The notes: generated by a model not told the origin, from the letters alone. A stretch of 64,000 nucleotides of DNA from Sweltsa coloradensis (GCA_024449915.1 JAMZAV010000025.1:1180001-1244000), one strand, 5' to 3'. Shown: positions 11,803 through 25,865, counted from the first letter of the stretch. Numbers and translations are program-made.

Positions 11803-12035
11803 GTGGAGGTGCCGAGTATGGAAAGAGTTCCACATTTTAACAATAGCTTTGCCTTATGTCCTTAAGGGTAACTAAAAACATTCGACATCAACCTTTTTAA
11901 GGGGAAATGTCAACAAAAAGACACATGTCCATCGGAGGTCGTGTTCGGTCTTTATCGCGAGACGTGACACACGCACAGACGGACGGACGGACAGAAAAAT
12001 GACGCCTATAGGAGAACTTTGCTGGCTAGTATTAT
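11803..12035 (-). mobile_element. M-element copy D
   Basis: This minus-strand copy starts at TGGTGGAGGTGCCGAGTATG and includes GGAGGTCGTGTTCGGTCTTT, GCGAGACGTGACAC and an ACGGACGGACGGACAGAAAA block, ending near AGGAGAACTTTGCT. The outer segment with the strong AATAGGGAGCG terminus is not evident on the left. Confidence 0.75.
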
Positions 12036-15000
12036 TTCTTTTTTAGAAATATATGTCCTTGGGCAATGTTTTATTACTCGTTTATAAAGAATTAGATGCA
12101 GGACAATAAAAATATTAAATTAATAGGTTTTTAACATTTACTGCTTAATATTGCCCGAGCTACTAACTTATATAAGATGAATTAAAAAGTGAATTAAGCG
12201 ATACGGGTGTTAATTTCTATATCTATTTAAATTCAAATGAATGTTAGGTGATTGATGATGCCGGTTACTGACGAACCCGTCAGTCCCCCCGCCCTCCCCC
12301 CCCACCCCGCGGCCGTACACGCGCACTCACACGCTTCACGGTACTGATACCAAGCGAACCCGTAGCTGAAATTTGGCAGCCAACCCTTGCCCACTATGTC
12401 GACTCGGACTAAGCCCAACCCATGGCCCACCTGACATTCACCAATGCTATTTTAGCCACATACGAGAATGGACTCAGTTCATTTCCCTTAATTTAAATTT
12501 TATACGATTCTTTGCGTTCTTACAGTATGATTAAAAAATTGAAGATTTTTTTAAAGCAATCTTAGTAGGCGAAAACATTTTTAATGACGGAAATAGTTGC
12601 TATTTACATTTTCAGTATTTATCTTTTGTACACCTGCTGAGATGGCAAATATTAGGTACCGAAAGAAAGAGCTTGTTGCTTGAGGTTCATATCCCTCTGT
12701 CGGCAAACATTCCTTAATCATCAACTTTTCTTATTAATTAAATTATTTTCAATGTTTATTAATTAACTTAAACTTAAAATAATACCAAGCTTACAATTCC
12801 ACGCTGGTATTGTAGTTTCGAGTGAATATGGTTAAAACAAATTTTGGTGTGCTATATAATATTTTGTGCTGTAATTGATTACATTTTTAATAAATTGATT
12901 TAAAAAAAAACGCAACTACTCGAAAAACTAGTGGCACGTGTCTAACGAAGGGCTTGGACTAATTAATTACAACTTAAAATTCCGCGTGTCTTTGTTTTTT
13001 GCCAAGTTTTTTGACGCACCAAGAAGTAGAGTAAAACTCTTTTGGCTAGGTAGATGAGATAGTTGAAGTAAAATCTTCTTGTTGGATTATTTCCAAAAAA
13101 GTATTTTTATAATGGAGGATGTTATTGCCGGTATGTACAATGCCATTGATTGTTTTTTTTCCGTCGAGTTGTTCATCCAGCCTCTTTAAAAGCTTCAAGG
13201 CAAAGACCTCGGTGTACTCTACACGTGCCGGTAATAATATCTAATTTAAGAAATCCTCTCTAAACTGCACTGACTGCCGAGTACTTGAACAAGTCCTGCA
13301 CCCCTGGTAACCTAACCTGCAATGCGACGCATCGCTGACCGCGGTCATGATAACCTAGCTTCAACATTACGAATACAGAAAGACTACGTGAGGAAGTGTC
13401 ATACCCCAACTGAACTATGCTCACTGAAAAACGATGACAAATAAATCAAAATAAACATTTTAGAAGCACCCTCGAATGTAAATTAGGCCGAAATGCGTGA
13501 CGAACAGCTTATAATCGGAGGGGTTTGGAAGGGGAGGCAACTGGATGACAGAACCGGCCTGACAATATTACGTCCTCTTCTTGATTCTTAACAACTTAGG
13601 GGAGAAGATGATTTGTGTTTCATGTTTTGTGTCTTCACCTTCTGAGCAAAGCTTGATATATTCTTCAAAGATCGCGATATCCTCCGTCAACGTTCTCCGC
13701 AAACAATGCTTTATAACCTCATTTACATGTTAAAATGCATATGCCCGCGATTTATATGTTTCATTTCAAATCTACTATGGTATGTTTTACGTATACAGGC
13801 TGTGTTGTCAGTGACTTTTTGGTGTTTGATCTACACATCATTCTCCGTCAATATAAATCTGAAGTCGTAATATTTTTTATGTAAAGTACGATTCATATAA
13901 TTATGATTAAATGCGTTTTATCTTGACAGTAAAATATTAATTTATTAATTTAGGGTTTCTTTCAAGCATATCATTACATAGATCTCGTAAAATATAATAT
14001 TAGCACCTGCTTAATGCCCTTACTAATAACTAATTGTGATTCGTACCCTATTCGTGACATTGTAACCGCACCAGTTGTAAGCACAAAGTCTTGACGCTTT
14101 TGTATTCTTCTTTGGTACTTGTGTATCGACAAATTTCCCAAAAATAAAACACACACAAGTTCAAAAATAACCATACTTTGTTTCTATTTTTAAGTTAGGC
14201 ACAGAATACCATTCTCCCATAACACAAGCTTAAAATTAATTCAAAAATATCAATTCTTAACACAACACTTTGAATCGAGTTTGAAGGTCGTTACTTTTCT
14301 AGCGATTTGATATATTTTACGATAAGCGTAGGGCAGCCCTTCCATAAAACGAGTGGGAAAGTGTTGAACAACACAATTATTCGCGATTAATCGAGTTGAA
14401 AAGCGGTTGCCCCTCTGGGACTGGGGCTTTACCCCAGGGACACTTTGTTTGATGACACCGCGAGTAGAGGGGTAATCAAAAATAAAAACTCCCCCAGCAA
14501 TATAGGGGTTGTCTCGAATTAATAGATGAATAATGACAACGAAACTCGTTTTGAACAGTCTTAACTGTGCTGTGAAGTTAAAGAGAAGATGATTGTATAT
14601 TCTTACTCATACTGATAGGTCAAGCCATTTAAACAGCCTTCGGTCACCAATGAAAAGGAATATAACTAATCCAATTGGAAATTTAAAGCTATTTTCAGAA
14701 TGAACTCCAAATCGGGGCGTGAGTTAGTAATGTTTAACGGTACGATATAATGCTTAGGAGTATGTTAAGTCGGACAGTTCTATTCTATTATATGATTTCT
14801 GTGCAGATATGGCTCATATTATCACGTGCCATTTTTGCATGTTCTTATTACTTGAATCTTAAGAGAGAAATATTATTTATACCCCAGTAATGAATGGTTC
14901 CTTGTTTCTTCAAAGTAAAGGAGCCTTAAGGATAGAAATCAATCACATAATAGACCCCACAGTGCCTATTGTAACAGCAACTATAAGCAAATACATACCT

Positions 15001-18000
15001 AGCTTTTAGTACGTTATCAAGCTTCCTCATAGCTACAAACAATATCTGACTTTTCTTTTGTAGTTAATGAAATTATATTTTGAGGTAATATCTTTTTTAT
15101 CAGTATATGTTACTATTAAGTAAAGCAACGGTCTGTATTTATATACATTTTGCAATTGCATTAGTGTGTACCTTATGGCAAAATTTTAACGACTTAGTAA
15201 AAAAATTTTACAAAAAAAAAGTGTTCTTCTGTAACTATGAAAAATGTTGATGAGCACAGTAAAACTCGTGAAAACTTCGATGTTTTGTCAAGAGGCTTCT
15301 TGCACAGCTGGTTTATTGAAACCAAGTCAACCATGTTATAGTTAGTAAACCGAGCTAATGGGGCCTGTCAATAAGCCTCTTTCACGCTTACTAGTTTCAC
15401 TCTTACAAGCTCTACTCCGTGCTGTATAAGATAAAAAATATACATTTTTATTTAATTTGACAAGTTGTTGAATTAATCTTTAAACTATTTTTAATTTCTT
15501 GTAATGTTCATTAAATATGTGAAGTTATGGAATACCTGTGATCTTGGAGGATTTGGTCGCAAAAAATAATTGCACTTCCTTCTCCATTTCCCTAATATGG
15601 ACACTCAGTTCAGCCACAATATAATGATTACCAAGAAGGGGTACAATACAGGGGTATTTTTTCTCTCTTAGTTTGCATGTGTAAATTTTAAACACCGCAC
15701 TAAGACATTTTTGAAATAAGTAATTTCAAATTAATATTATGCTTAAGTATATGTGTGAAACAAACAATTTGGCAGGACTAATTCTCTTGTTTGAAGATAG
15801 TTTTAACGATCATTCATTATAGAATTATATTATAAAATTTGTCTGTTAAAGTCGACCTTTAGAAAACAATAATAGTAGCACTAGCTACGTTGCTTAATAT
15901 GATATCATATATACGTGGACCGTATTATTTAACACTTTTTTGTTTGAATTTTGTAAAATTGTAATATTTAGGAAAGGACCGTTTATAAGGCTCAAACAGG
16001 GTAAACATATATTTTGACAGAGAGAACCCTTAAATAAAATCAGTCAAACTAACGACCTTCTGAAATAGAGTCCCCTCGATCGGCGCTAAGAAAATAATTA
16101 AAAGAAGAGGTTGACTATATTTTGTAAATCACACTCATATTTTACAATACGGTGAATTTCAAGTGTCGAACTCGCTCATCCATCTAACCCTAAGTTACGA
16201 CTTAATGTTAAAAGCTACATAATGTACACTTGTTATAAATTGAACACATTCACTAAGTACTATGGGATATATACGATACAATATAGAAGTTTAAAAAAAC
16301 TTAAACTAAAATGAAGTTGATAAGTAAAGATAAAGTAAAGTAAGAAACACAAAAATACATTGATAGATAAAAATGAATGGTATTGATTAATACACTCAGT
16401 TAATGGATTTGATTATACAAAATAGGTACAACTATAACACGTGTTTGATCATACATATCGTACTGTTCATTTAGGTGTATACTTAAGAAAAAAGAAGTAA
16501 TTAAAAGCATTCGACTCGAAGAAGTATTTAAACCTTTTTAGTCCAAGCATCGAAACAAGACTGCATACGTTTGTAGGGTATCTATAAAACACGATGCGTG
16601 AATTGACCCATCTCGTATAAGTAAGATAGCTGTTCTTTATAGTAACGATCAACTTGGCGATCTGTAGGCCGGAGGCTCCAAACCAGATCATCTATACTGT
16701 CACTTTCGCAACAATAGCCTCTTCCTATTCCGCGCCACCTCTTGACCGAACCGAACTCGCCTCGCCACGTGCCTAGCCGAGATACAACCTTGAACTTAAT
16801 GCTCAATAATAAATAAATAATCCATAAAATAAACGTGTTCACTTTCGGAACTAAATTATGTTCGTTCCAATCAACCGGATGAACGGTTTTTTATATTATG
16901 CACATTGGCTAGGTGTCATATTTTAGGTGCTAGAAGGGTCTTAGGGAACAGAAAAGGGAGGTGGGGATTTGCAGGGAACGACCTCCAGTCAACAACACAT
17001 GGTGTCGTTTTTCCTTTCGCAAAAAAAATATGTCTCAAATTGTTGTAAGTTGATTTTATCAAAATATAATTGAGGAAAATGTAATTTTACTTGATAAATG
17101 TAAACTATATTGCATTTGTTCGGCACTTACGTGATTCAATGACTATCATAAATAAGAAAAGTGTCACGTTATTTCACTACTAAAAAAGTGCATTGGAAAT
17201 GGTATTCGTAAGCCATTATCATCTGATCGATTGCATTAATTATATCACAATCGTAAAGATTCTTCTTGATAGAATCCTTCACTGCATCTTGAAACAAATC
17301 GCTGTTTGTTAAAATATTTTTATTAAAGTCCGTGCGGGCACGGACGTGTTTTCCAAGAAATGTATAAAACAGAACTTTTTAAATGAGGATATCGTAAATC
17401 ATATTTTGAGAAGACCAAAACTATTTTTTTAAATCATTATTCGTCCATGCATGCTCCCAATATTGTGATTTTTGAAGCAATCTTCTGTGTATCATTTTCG
17501 CAAGAAGTATAAGATTTTGATGGTATATATTTTTATTATGGCTTACATTTATCATCGATGACTAGAGGATTTTTTTGTGTTTGCCGGCATGAATACTCTC
17601 CACGTACAAATAATCTTAGATAAGATGATTTTAAAGATACTGATGTCCTCTTCTTCACAATAGAACAATAACTGAATGATAACAGGCAACATAACCTAAC
17701 AATTGCCTGTTAAGTACAACGAGATCGTTCCTTTGTCCAGAACGAAACATTTCCGTCCATCCAGCTTTCACCTAGTTGTAATTACAACAATTGTGGTAGC
17801 ACAAGGAAAGAAACCTATGATCTCGGATTAAGGGGGCACGGCCTATCGGCAATGTCAACTACGAACTTACATGCCTTCTTTTCGAACGTCTGTAATTGGT
17901 TGCATTGGTGCGTCAGTTTGCCATAGTAAGTCAGTAGTGGTCCCTGACCTGTGCTATAGGAAACTGACCTTTATTGTCGTGAGAGATGCAGTTGAGTGCA

Positions 18001-19649
18001 TCGTAGGATGACACTCTCAGACATGCATGCACACTTGTCGAGGTCGCAGGTTAAACAAGCCTGCACCTCTTTAGAAAAATCCAATAACAAATAACAAGAT
18101 GATAATGTTCAGGGCATTGCCACCGGCTTCAAAATATAAACCTTTAAATGACCTTCGATTTCAAATTGGCATTTAAACGTACGTTATAGGTATTTTTTCA
18201 CTCTAAACGAGTGTGAATTGATAGGGCAGTTGCTCATTCATACGGAATTGGTCTCAGAATTGAAGCACATGACAATTTAAAGTGTGTATTTAACGGTATG
18301 GATATAGTATGTTTCACATTATATAAGTGGTTTATTGGGTGTTTCTTTGGTGAGTTTAAATTAACACTCAATAATCATGGTATTTCCGGATCAAATAGCT
18401 AACTAACTAATATCGTACATAATAATATAAGTTACTTGTTACATAGAAAATAAACATTGATATTTTTTCGAAATTAAGCTACGACATTCTTTTTTAAATG
18501 TTTTGAACGTGATCGATTAAAAGTATCACTTAGGGCTATAATATGTATAGAATTATAAAAACAATATGGTGTTATTTTTTATTAATCTCTTATTTCAATT
18601 CAATATATTTTGTTTCGTTCCTTGACAACAAGAAAACAATAAATTTCATTTTTAAATTTACTTCATGATTTAATCCAGCTTTATTATAAGTAAAACAAAT
18701 ACTATTGATTTAGGGCAGGCTCCTCTAAATAAATATAATTTTTTTTACATTAGCTAAATTCCAGCTGTTTTTAAAGTGAACATCGAAACAAGAAATATTC
18801 CACCGGTAAGTGGATTTAAAGTCCACATTAAAGTTGGTGAACGACTTATTCGTTGTACGTAACTGGCGGGTAACTAAATAGCCTGAACTAAAACTTATGA
18901 TTTTATGGAACCGGTCCTTAGTGTTGTATTTAAAAAAAGTACGGCATAATTTCTAATGTTCCTCGTTGCTAGAACGGCTCCAAAGTCATCGCTCAAGTAT
19001 ATCATTACATGATTTACATTAACGGGATAAAATTATATATCAGAAGTTAAAACACCTCAAACTGAACCGGGTTTTGAACCCAGCACCATCTGCACTAAGC
19101 TAGGAGATCCTTAACGAACGAGACACAATATCAATCCTGTAGAAAACAGATTGCTTCCTTCGAATAAAATATTCAATGACCTTATTCATCAACACAGTAA
19201 ATAAACTTATTGACCATTATTTAAATAATACTTATCGTAGGTTAATAGTATTAAATAATTAAAATAATATTTTACAACATTTTATTTGACACAAAACTCG
19301 TTCAGTGAATTTGTCTGTTGACAACTTAGAATGACCATCCGTCTTGTAATTTAAACATTTGTTGTGTAAAACACCACGTAGACTTATTTTGTCAGTCTGC
19401 CATAAAAACTAACAATTTAGAACTTGACAGCACCTGCGGCTGGCCGTAGCTTAAAATTAGATTCTCAATATTATTCTCATCAACGTATTAAAGCAGATTG
19501 TTTCTTTTACAAATTGTATTTGCCCACCAGTGATCAACTGCACATGCTGCACTATTGTGTGTGGAAAGAAAGATTATCCTTTAATCTAACACCAAGCTAT
19601 GCTGTCTTGGAGAAATATTTCCATTTTTTCCCCAAAATATAATTGTGTT
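12036..19649. other. 7.6 kb with no recognised gene or clear repeat copy
   Basis: This is AT-rich sequence with scattered short frames (12233-12430, 13974-14174, 16467-16691, 16582-16842, 19424-19642), none matching a known family. A C-rich patch lies at 12280-12310. A single reversed tRNA-like B-box motif (GGTTTTGAACCCAGC) is at about 19069-19083. If exon 1 of the myostatin gene lies further upstream, this is intron 1. Confidence 0.5.
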
Positions 19650-19948
19650 ATTAGGGAGAAAATATCCCCTGTAACCATCACTTTTTTGTCCGTCCGTCCG
19701 TGTGTCACGTTTCACGATTAAAAAAACGAACGTAATCTAGAAAATAACATGCGTTTTAGTTGATATTGCCCTTCATCAAGGATGATAGAGAATATTTTTG
19801 GTGACCCTTAAGGTCAAGAGAATTGGGCTAGAATTTTTTATTCTCTACCCGGCACCTCCACCATTGATTTGAAACCAACATAAGGTTTTATTTATGTTGT
19901 GTGTTCTTCTACGACATTCTGTTGAGGAAATAGCTACGCTCCCTATTT
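19650..19948 (+). mobile_element. M-element copy E, best-preserved copy
   Basis: This copy spans both ends, TTAGGGAG...CCCC on the left and TAGCTACGCTCCCTATT on the right, about 299 bp. Between them lie GTCCGTCCGTCCGTGTGTCA, CACGATTAAAAAAACGAACG, TTGATATTGCCCTTCATCAA, GGTGACCCTTAAGGTCAAG and CCGGCACCTCCACCA. It has no open frame of note. The inverted ends and uniform length suggest a MITE, although no clear target duplication was established. Confidence 0.75.
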
Positions 19949-20584
19949 AGAGTACTCCCCTACCCATACGCGTTGACACTATCTCATTGTTTTTAACATA
20001 TAACAAGTATATTATTAAACCCTAAATCTCCAACAGATTTTAAAATTATTTATCGATTTGATTAGAATGTATAACTAAGCGATGCCTTACAATCATTTTG
20101 GGACGATGTTACCTTCACTTTTTAAATAGTAAGGGAAGGATGGAAACTTTACCGACTGTATATTTGAGTAAAGCAGTTATCTGTAAAGATCTAAGTTCAT
20201 GATAGGTTTGAATGTAATATTCTACACAAGTGACCCGGATATGTATGATGGCGATCTTTGGCCAACATTCTGCTTAGATTTCACTGACTCGCCAAAAACT
20301 TAGTTTATACGCTTGTGCAACTTCATTGCAATATTGGAAATAACACAATCTCGATAATGTAGATGTGTGATTATTATATCTAGTAATCTAGCAGTACAGG
20401 ATAAGTAGAATTATAAACCGAGATGTCACCACTCACCGCTCCTTCTGAACCCTGCACAGGGCACACCCCTTGTTACATTTCCACAAGGACATAGGAGCGA
20501 GCCCATTACCCTCATACCATAACACACGGAAAAATAATAGGCCTACGTGGGCTATTTAATAACACCAAATATCCACACATTCCA

Positions 20585-20800
20585 CCTTTATAACACGGAA
20601 CAATAATATACAGGCCCCTTTATAACACGGAACAATAACATACAGGTCCCTTTATAACACGGAACAATAACATACAGGCCCCTTTATAACACGGAACAAT
20701 AACATACAGGCCCCTTTATAACACAGAACACTAACATACAGGACCCTTTATAACACTAACAGTAACATACAGGCCCCTTTATAACACAGAATACTAAACA
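20585..20800. repeat. 32-bp minisatellite, about seven copies
   Basis: The unit is CCTTTATAACACGGAACAAT plus AACATACAGGCC; unit starts at 20585 and 20617 show the 32-bp period. The central copies are nearly identical and the last two are diverged and slightly shorter. Non-coding. Confidence 0.95.
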
Positions 20801-20824
20801 TGGGGTCTATATACTTTTCCATGC

Positions 20825-20858
20825 GACAACTTGCCAAGCGACAGTGTCAACTTAGTAA
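20825..20858 (+). repeat. Isolated relative of the 42-bp repeat at 27137
   Basis: GCGACAACTTGCCAAGCGACAGTGTCAACTT here is close to the core of the tandem unit at 27137-27304 (GACAACTTGTCGATCGACAG then TGTCAACTT). It lies 25 bp after the 32-bp minisatellite. Confidence 0.6.
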
Positions 20859-20859
20859 A

Positions 20860-21590
20860 TAGAACATTTTTAAAATGACATGCAACATTTTTTGAACACC
20901 GAACTGCGTTTGTGAGTCTATTTAATAAGTTGACGTACTAGTTAGTTATACGCCTGGTCCCTTTATAAACTGAAGAATTAAACACATTAAAATAAGCAAA
21001 CAATTGTGCAGGAAGTAAAACGGTAAATTTCAAGTTAATAATCCAAGTGTGGAAATTGAGTTTGTAAGGTGAATGCGCTAGAAGAAGCTTGCAAACACTT
21101 GTAAGTATTCAATATTGCATGACGAGTTGCAAAAGCGTTCGTATTGTGGTAGCCTTTTCTTTTAATATTGGGTTGAAAGTTATTGACTACAGATATTCCT
21201 CTACATATATCAGATTAAAACTAGTAATGTAAAAAAACTTTTCGGAAAGTATACCTAAACTGAGACGACCAAATCTTTCTACTTCTCGTTCATCACCAAA
21301 ATGTAGATATTTCCAGCGGATTATAACAATGTTCTTGATCTGCTTTTTGCAATTTCAAGAAAACATTATTATGTATCGAATAATATAAACAAACATGGGT
21401 ACGAAAGACAAAAATAAATACAAAATATTATATAACTGACTGGGATAGACGTTTAATAAATAAAGAGATAAATAAATAGGGATTGAAGCTACTTATACCA
21501 TAGATCCATAGCAATCTTATCTTGCATTGAAATCTCTTGGTTTAGATACCGAATCACAAAATGCTTCTTTCAAAAGGTCTGCATGCACAT
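20860..21590. other. Nothing recognised
   Basis: This is AT-rich non-coding sequence with no long frame, clear repeat copy or RNA gene seen by eye. Confidence 0.4.
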
Positions 21591-21594
21591 AATC

Positions 21595-21780
21595 CCCCTG
21601 ACCATTAAAGTCACCAAAAACATTCTTTATTAGGCTTCAGAAAGACAACCTCCAGAAAAATAACCGAAAGTAAAGCGGAGGTCGTGTACAGTTTTTTGTT
21701 ATGGTGAGGCGTGACTCACACAGACGAACAGACGGACGGACAGACAAGTGATGCGTTTAGGAGAGTTTGGCTATAAGATT
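21595..21780 (-). mobile_element. M-element copy F
   Basis: The minus-strand blocks are GTCACCAAAAACATTCTTTA, CGGAGGTCGTGTACAG, GGTGAGGCGTGACTCACAC, ACGGACGGACAGACAAGTGA and TTTAGGAGAG. The GGTGGAGGTGCC end is missing. Confidence 0.7.
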
Positions 21781-21859
21781 AAATGATACGAAATAAACCC
21801 ACGCAACTAGTGGTATCAAAACAATGATTACGTTAGGTATTTACTTGTAGTGTAAGAGA

Positions 21860-22185
21860 GCTTAAGCGTCACTTTTCTGTCCGTCCGTATATCTCCGCAT
21901 ATGCGTGTGTCACTAAAAACCATATACTACCCCTGATTTAAATGGGAATTATTACTTGACATTGCGCTTCAACAGGGATTATTCATAATTTTTTGGTGGT
22001 ACTTGGAATAAAGGGGACGGGGCAAGCATTTTCAAAAAGGGATTTTTCCGTACGTACCCGGCGCCTCCACCAAAGACTACAATTTGCACGATAACCTTTT
22101 ATTCGTGTGTTCTTCGACAATCTGTTGATTTGGTAACTTCGCTCCCTATTGTGGGTACCTGCCCCCGTACCTTTGCTTGTTTGGC
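21860..22185 (+). mobile_element. M-element copy G
   Basis: This copy has CACTTTTCTGTCCGTCCGTA, ATTGCGCTTCAACAGGGATT, GGGGACGGGGC, CCCGGCGCCTCCACCAAAGA, TTATTCGTGTGTTCTTCGAC and the 3' terminus GTAACTTCGCTCCCTATTGTGGGTAC. A minus-strand frame (21983-22288) crosses it and is judged non-coding. Confidence 0.75.
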
Positions 22186-22344
22186 AATGATGCTGAATGA
22201 TGTGTAGATTATGATTACATAAACAATCCATCGACACTAAAACCAGGATAAGAACCCTGGGCGCAGGAACAACGGTCTGTTCGGCCACGGCCTAGGTCTA
22301 TACACTGCCACAGGTTCGGGTCGAGACCTTAAGTTTTACAAATT

Positions 22345-22588
22345 TATTAAGGAGTAAATTTCCCCTAAATGCGTCACTGTTCCCGCCCGTCCTTCCGTGT
22401 AAGTTTCACGTCTTACGATAAAAACCGTTCAAGACCTCAGATTCTCAGATTGCCATGTGCGTTTTTGTGGACGTTGCCCTTCAACGAGGATGATACAGAA
22501 CGTTTTTGGTGACCAAGGGGTCCAGAGGGGCGGTGTTAGCAACCCAGAAAGTTAGGATATCCATGTACTCGGCACCTCCACCAAATGG
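22345..22588 (+). mobile_element. M-element copy H
   Basis: This copy starts near TTATTAAGGAGTAAATTTCC and has CGTCACTGTTCCCGCCCGTC, TCACGTCTTACGATAAAAAC, GCCCTTCAACGAGGATGATA, GTTTTTGGTGACC and ACTCGGCACCTCCACCAAAT. The 3' terminal inverted part is absent or diverged. Confidence 0.75.
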
Positions 22589-22589
22589 T

Positions 22590-23790
22590 ACGATCTAATG
22601 TGACGTTAGTTCGTTCTAGATTTCGTTAGTATTATTCATACGCAGAGAGCAAATAAATTGTGTGGTTAGTTTCGACCATTTGAGAACGGTTTCATTAACT
22701 TGTAACAGGAAGTTCGTTGACTAGCCTATACTTATCAATATGATGTCCAATCGTCACATAATTATTGTTTGTGTCCTGTAGCAATTTTTTTTTCAAACGC
22801 AATCATGATAGAATGTAGATATTCCACTACTTGAATCAAACTAACATTTTACATAACAACATGTTGTACCATATCACTCGATACAAATTATAAATAAACT
22901 GTATTTGCTCCTTCATAATACGGCAAGAATGAAAAAATTAAGTTTTTCGTGAAAAGCTCTACTCAAGCTTAAAAGCTCAACATCTTGGTTCAAATGTTGA
23001 CATCAATGTATAGAAGGGCGAAGAATAAATGTTTCATTGGGAAATAATAAACAAACATAGTTTTACGAGGTCGGTTCATGAGTGTAAGCACTGTTCGTCA
23101 AAAGTAGAAATCCTCTTTATTCAACTCGAAGGACTAGCGAGAACGAGTCCTTTATGTAAAATGTTGCAATTTTATTTTGCAATTTAAACTCCATGGGTCA
23201 AATTGTTTGCCCCCGCCCCCTAACCCTTGCCACACACTTTCAACGTTTTTCGTGTGTCTTAATTTTACCAGAGAATTACAACTTACATCGTTTTGCGCTG
23301 CACTAAATTAGTTCGATGAAATAACGAAGCAGTGTAATATAAACGCAGAAAACAGATAAGATAAATGCGCAGATTGAAGAGCCCATAAAAGCATATAAGT
23401 ACATTTCAATTAACTCTTGTATTCATATCCTCTAGATGTCTAGGTCAGTGTCTTCAATTAACTTTATTACAATCCCAAGTTCAAGTAGAGCATTCCTATA
23501 CCATCAAGATGTCGAACAGATTTTGGCCTTCCGACCATCAAGTTGGCAGCAGAGATTTGCAGTCAAAATGAATTACAATCAATTATCGTATTACTCAATT
23601 GAACGAAAACACGTATTTTACGTATATTTTGCTGATGAATTGTTTACTTTTGAAAATACTAGGAAGACTTTCATGGCATAAAAGCATTTATTCATTAATT
23701 AATTCATTTAACTTACATTTATTTATTTCGTTCTGAAAAATTATTTGAACTTATCATACTGTGGTAAATTCTAGGAAGTATAATAAGCAG
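22590..23790. other. Nothing recognised
   Basis: This stretch contains an 81-codon frame (23436-23681) without similarity I know; it is not preceded by convincing splice or promoter signals. Otherwise AT-rich and featureless. Confidence 0.4.
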
Positions 23791-23791
23791 A

Positions 23792-23890
23792 ATCATCATC
23801 ATTATCTGTTGCCACGTCCAACTGCGTTGGGTCGGCATTGAAGATAGGCCTCTCCATCTTCTTTTGTTCTGCCACCACTCTTCTCAAGCA
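23792..23890 (+). mobile_element. Possible RTE-type LINE/SINE tail fragment
   Basis: ATCATCATCATTATCTG then CACGTCCAACTGC..GG..ATAGGCCTCTCCATCTTC resembles the widespread arthropod repeat reading roughly ATCATCAT..ACGTCCACTGCTGGACATAGGCCTC. This match is from memory of that family and is imperfect. It supports an arthropod source only weakly. Confidence 0.4.
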
Positions 23891-23954
23891 TAATAATAGT
23901 AAAAAGTGAAGATAATCAAATTTAAATTATAGATATATAAATCTCTATATCCCA

Positions 23955-24240
23955 ATGCATATGGCAGTCTTACTACAAACGTACAACATTTGCAGTAATA
24001 GACTTTTTCACATTTCGTCATACAATTGCTTTTTAATTGATACAACTATTTATATATTTTGCTATCACCTTCATCTTTATTTTGTTAATTTTCTATGTGA
24101 CTACTTATTAAACTTATGCTATTTCATCAGTTTATGTAAACTTTTGTTGGGCTTGTGCCTTACCCCGTCTTATGTAAACCATAATATAATGTACCTAAGA
24201 TTGTACAATAAAGAACGTAAAATAAAAATATATAATACTA
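23955..24240 (+). mobile_element. Possible 3' end of a non-LTR retrotransposon
   Basis: This T-rich segment contains TTGGGCTTGTGCCTTACCCC and ends with TTGTACAATAAAGAACG. That wording resembles the 3' untranslated ends of some CR1/L2-like elements. The 97-codon open frame spanning it is compositionally biased and probably not coding. Confidence 0.3.
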
Positions 24241-24957
24241 AAACATAAAATAATAAACATAATAATTCGAATAATGAACCGAACTGGCCTCGTAATTTGC
24301 TTCCTGGAAAAGCCGTTCTAAAGATTTGTGTAACGCATGCTAGTTCGACGCCGGATACCCTAGTCCAGTAAGGCCTGTGTCAAATGCGTGAGAAGTACCC
24401 CACCAAGGCTCAATGTTAAGTAATCAATATTTTACGTGAATTTGCAATGCAGTAATAGCTCAGGTAGGTCTGACATATCATGCACACCCTACACACACAA
24501 AAACACACGACCGTTAGCGTTCAAGGAATAGCTCAGGCGATTATACCTAATGAAATATTACGTTGTCAATTTTTGGAATGTATTTTCTTATACTTATCAA
24601 CTCTTTTCACTTATCTTTAAGTCAATTAAAAATATACATTTTTTCTTTAAATAGCTTGTCTGAAACAATACATTTTCAGATTTGATAAGCTTTTAGAATG
24701 TAAGTAAAAGTGCATAATACATTATTAAGCACATACACCGTTTAATCATATAATGGTCATGGTCGCAAAAGGTAATAAACACGCATCTATTTGAATTGAA
24801 GTTCGCGGTTGATAAGATAACAGTTTGGTTGGTTACTAAGAACATAACCTTTCATATAACGTTCTCAGAACGTGCACAAAAAATATATATTAAATTTGTA
24901 TTTATTGTCAGCCCACTGAGTAACAGAACAAACTTTATGTTAGAGCTGACCGAGTCA

Positions 24958-25055
24958 ACCCTGTAGGTACAGACACAATCGACGAGCGAACAATGGCCAA
25001 CCAGATATCGGCATTTGAAACTGGAAATGCAAACAACTGGTTGGACACGACACAC
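24958..25055 (+). repeat. Dispersed repeat R-C, copy 2
   Basis: This copy shares ATCGACGAGCGAACAATGGC, CAACCAGATATCGGCATTTG and TGGTTGGACACGA with the copies at 7398, 41958 and 46698. About 190 bp downstream is a reversed tRNA-like B box (GTATTCGAACCCGGG, 25250-25264). The unit may therefore be a minus-oriented SINE. Confidence 0.65.
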
Positions 25056-25064
25056 CAGCGCGCG

Positions 25065-25850
25065 AAGCCAAAATCAACATGGCGAATTTGAAATAACGCA
25101 CCTAACGTACAATTTACTATACAATTTAAATATGATTTATATATTTTTTATTTCCATAAAAAATATTCAAAGTCACCCTAACACAAACTCAAACCCAAAT
25201 AAACTAGTAGGCCTACATGTTAGAAGTTAAACATTTTCTGCATAAACCGGTATTCGAACCCGGGACCTTCTGCACTGAAAAAAATAATAATGAAGTCGAA
25301 AGTTATTTACGGAATTATTACACTTTTTTTTATTAGTACACTTTCATTTAGCGTACTTTACAGTTTTTCTCTATACGGTTTTGCTTCTCCAAACTACAAA
25401 ATCCAATCATTTCTAAATCACGTATTGTTAGTGATGTAGTTATGCAAAGTCGTGATGTGTCAATGGAGTCGGGTCGTGCCTGCTAATGCGCATGCAGCGA
25501 TCTTGCTCTGTAGTACACTGGTCAAGTATTGTTGAGATGTGATGTGGTCAAGGACCGCTGACACGTGCCAACCCACCCCCCAAATATCGACTAAATGTGC
25601 GTGCGGTTGGTGCGTGCGGCCTTGTCGTATGCATACATGACCTTCAAACATCGTCTCCCCAGGCAAACATCTTATCTTAACTTTCATTGACCAAATTAAG
25701 TAAAATGTAGGTAGTAATCATGTTACTGTTAGGCGAGATAAGTCCGTTCATGTTCATCTCGTATGGAATGGCGATCCTTGACCCATCGTATAAGTTGTGT
25801 GGTCTTGAAAAATAAATTATTTACATAAAATATGATTTAAGTATTATTTA
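25065..25850. other. Nothing beyond a reversed tRNA-like remnant
   Basis: The B-box remnant near 25250 is the only recognisable signal. A minus-strand 75-codon frame at 25460-25687 in a locally GC-richer patch has no similarity I recognise. Confidence 0.4.
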
Positions 25851-25865
25851 CAAGCACGGAAGATT

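Noticed and set aside
22000..22290. Minus-strand 101-codon frame as a gene
   Set aside because: It overlaps M-element copy G and has no recognisable domain.
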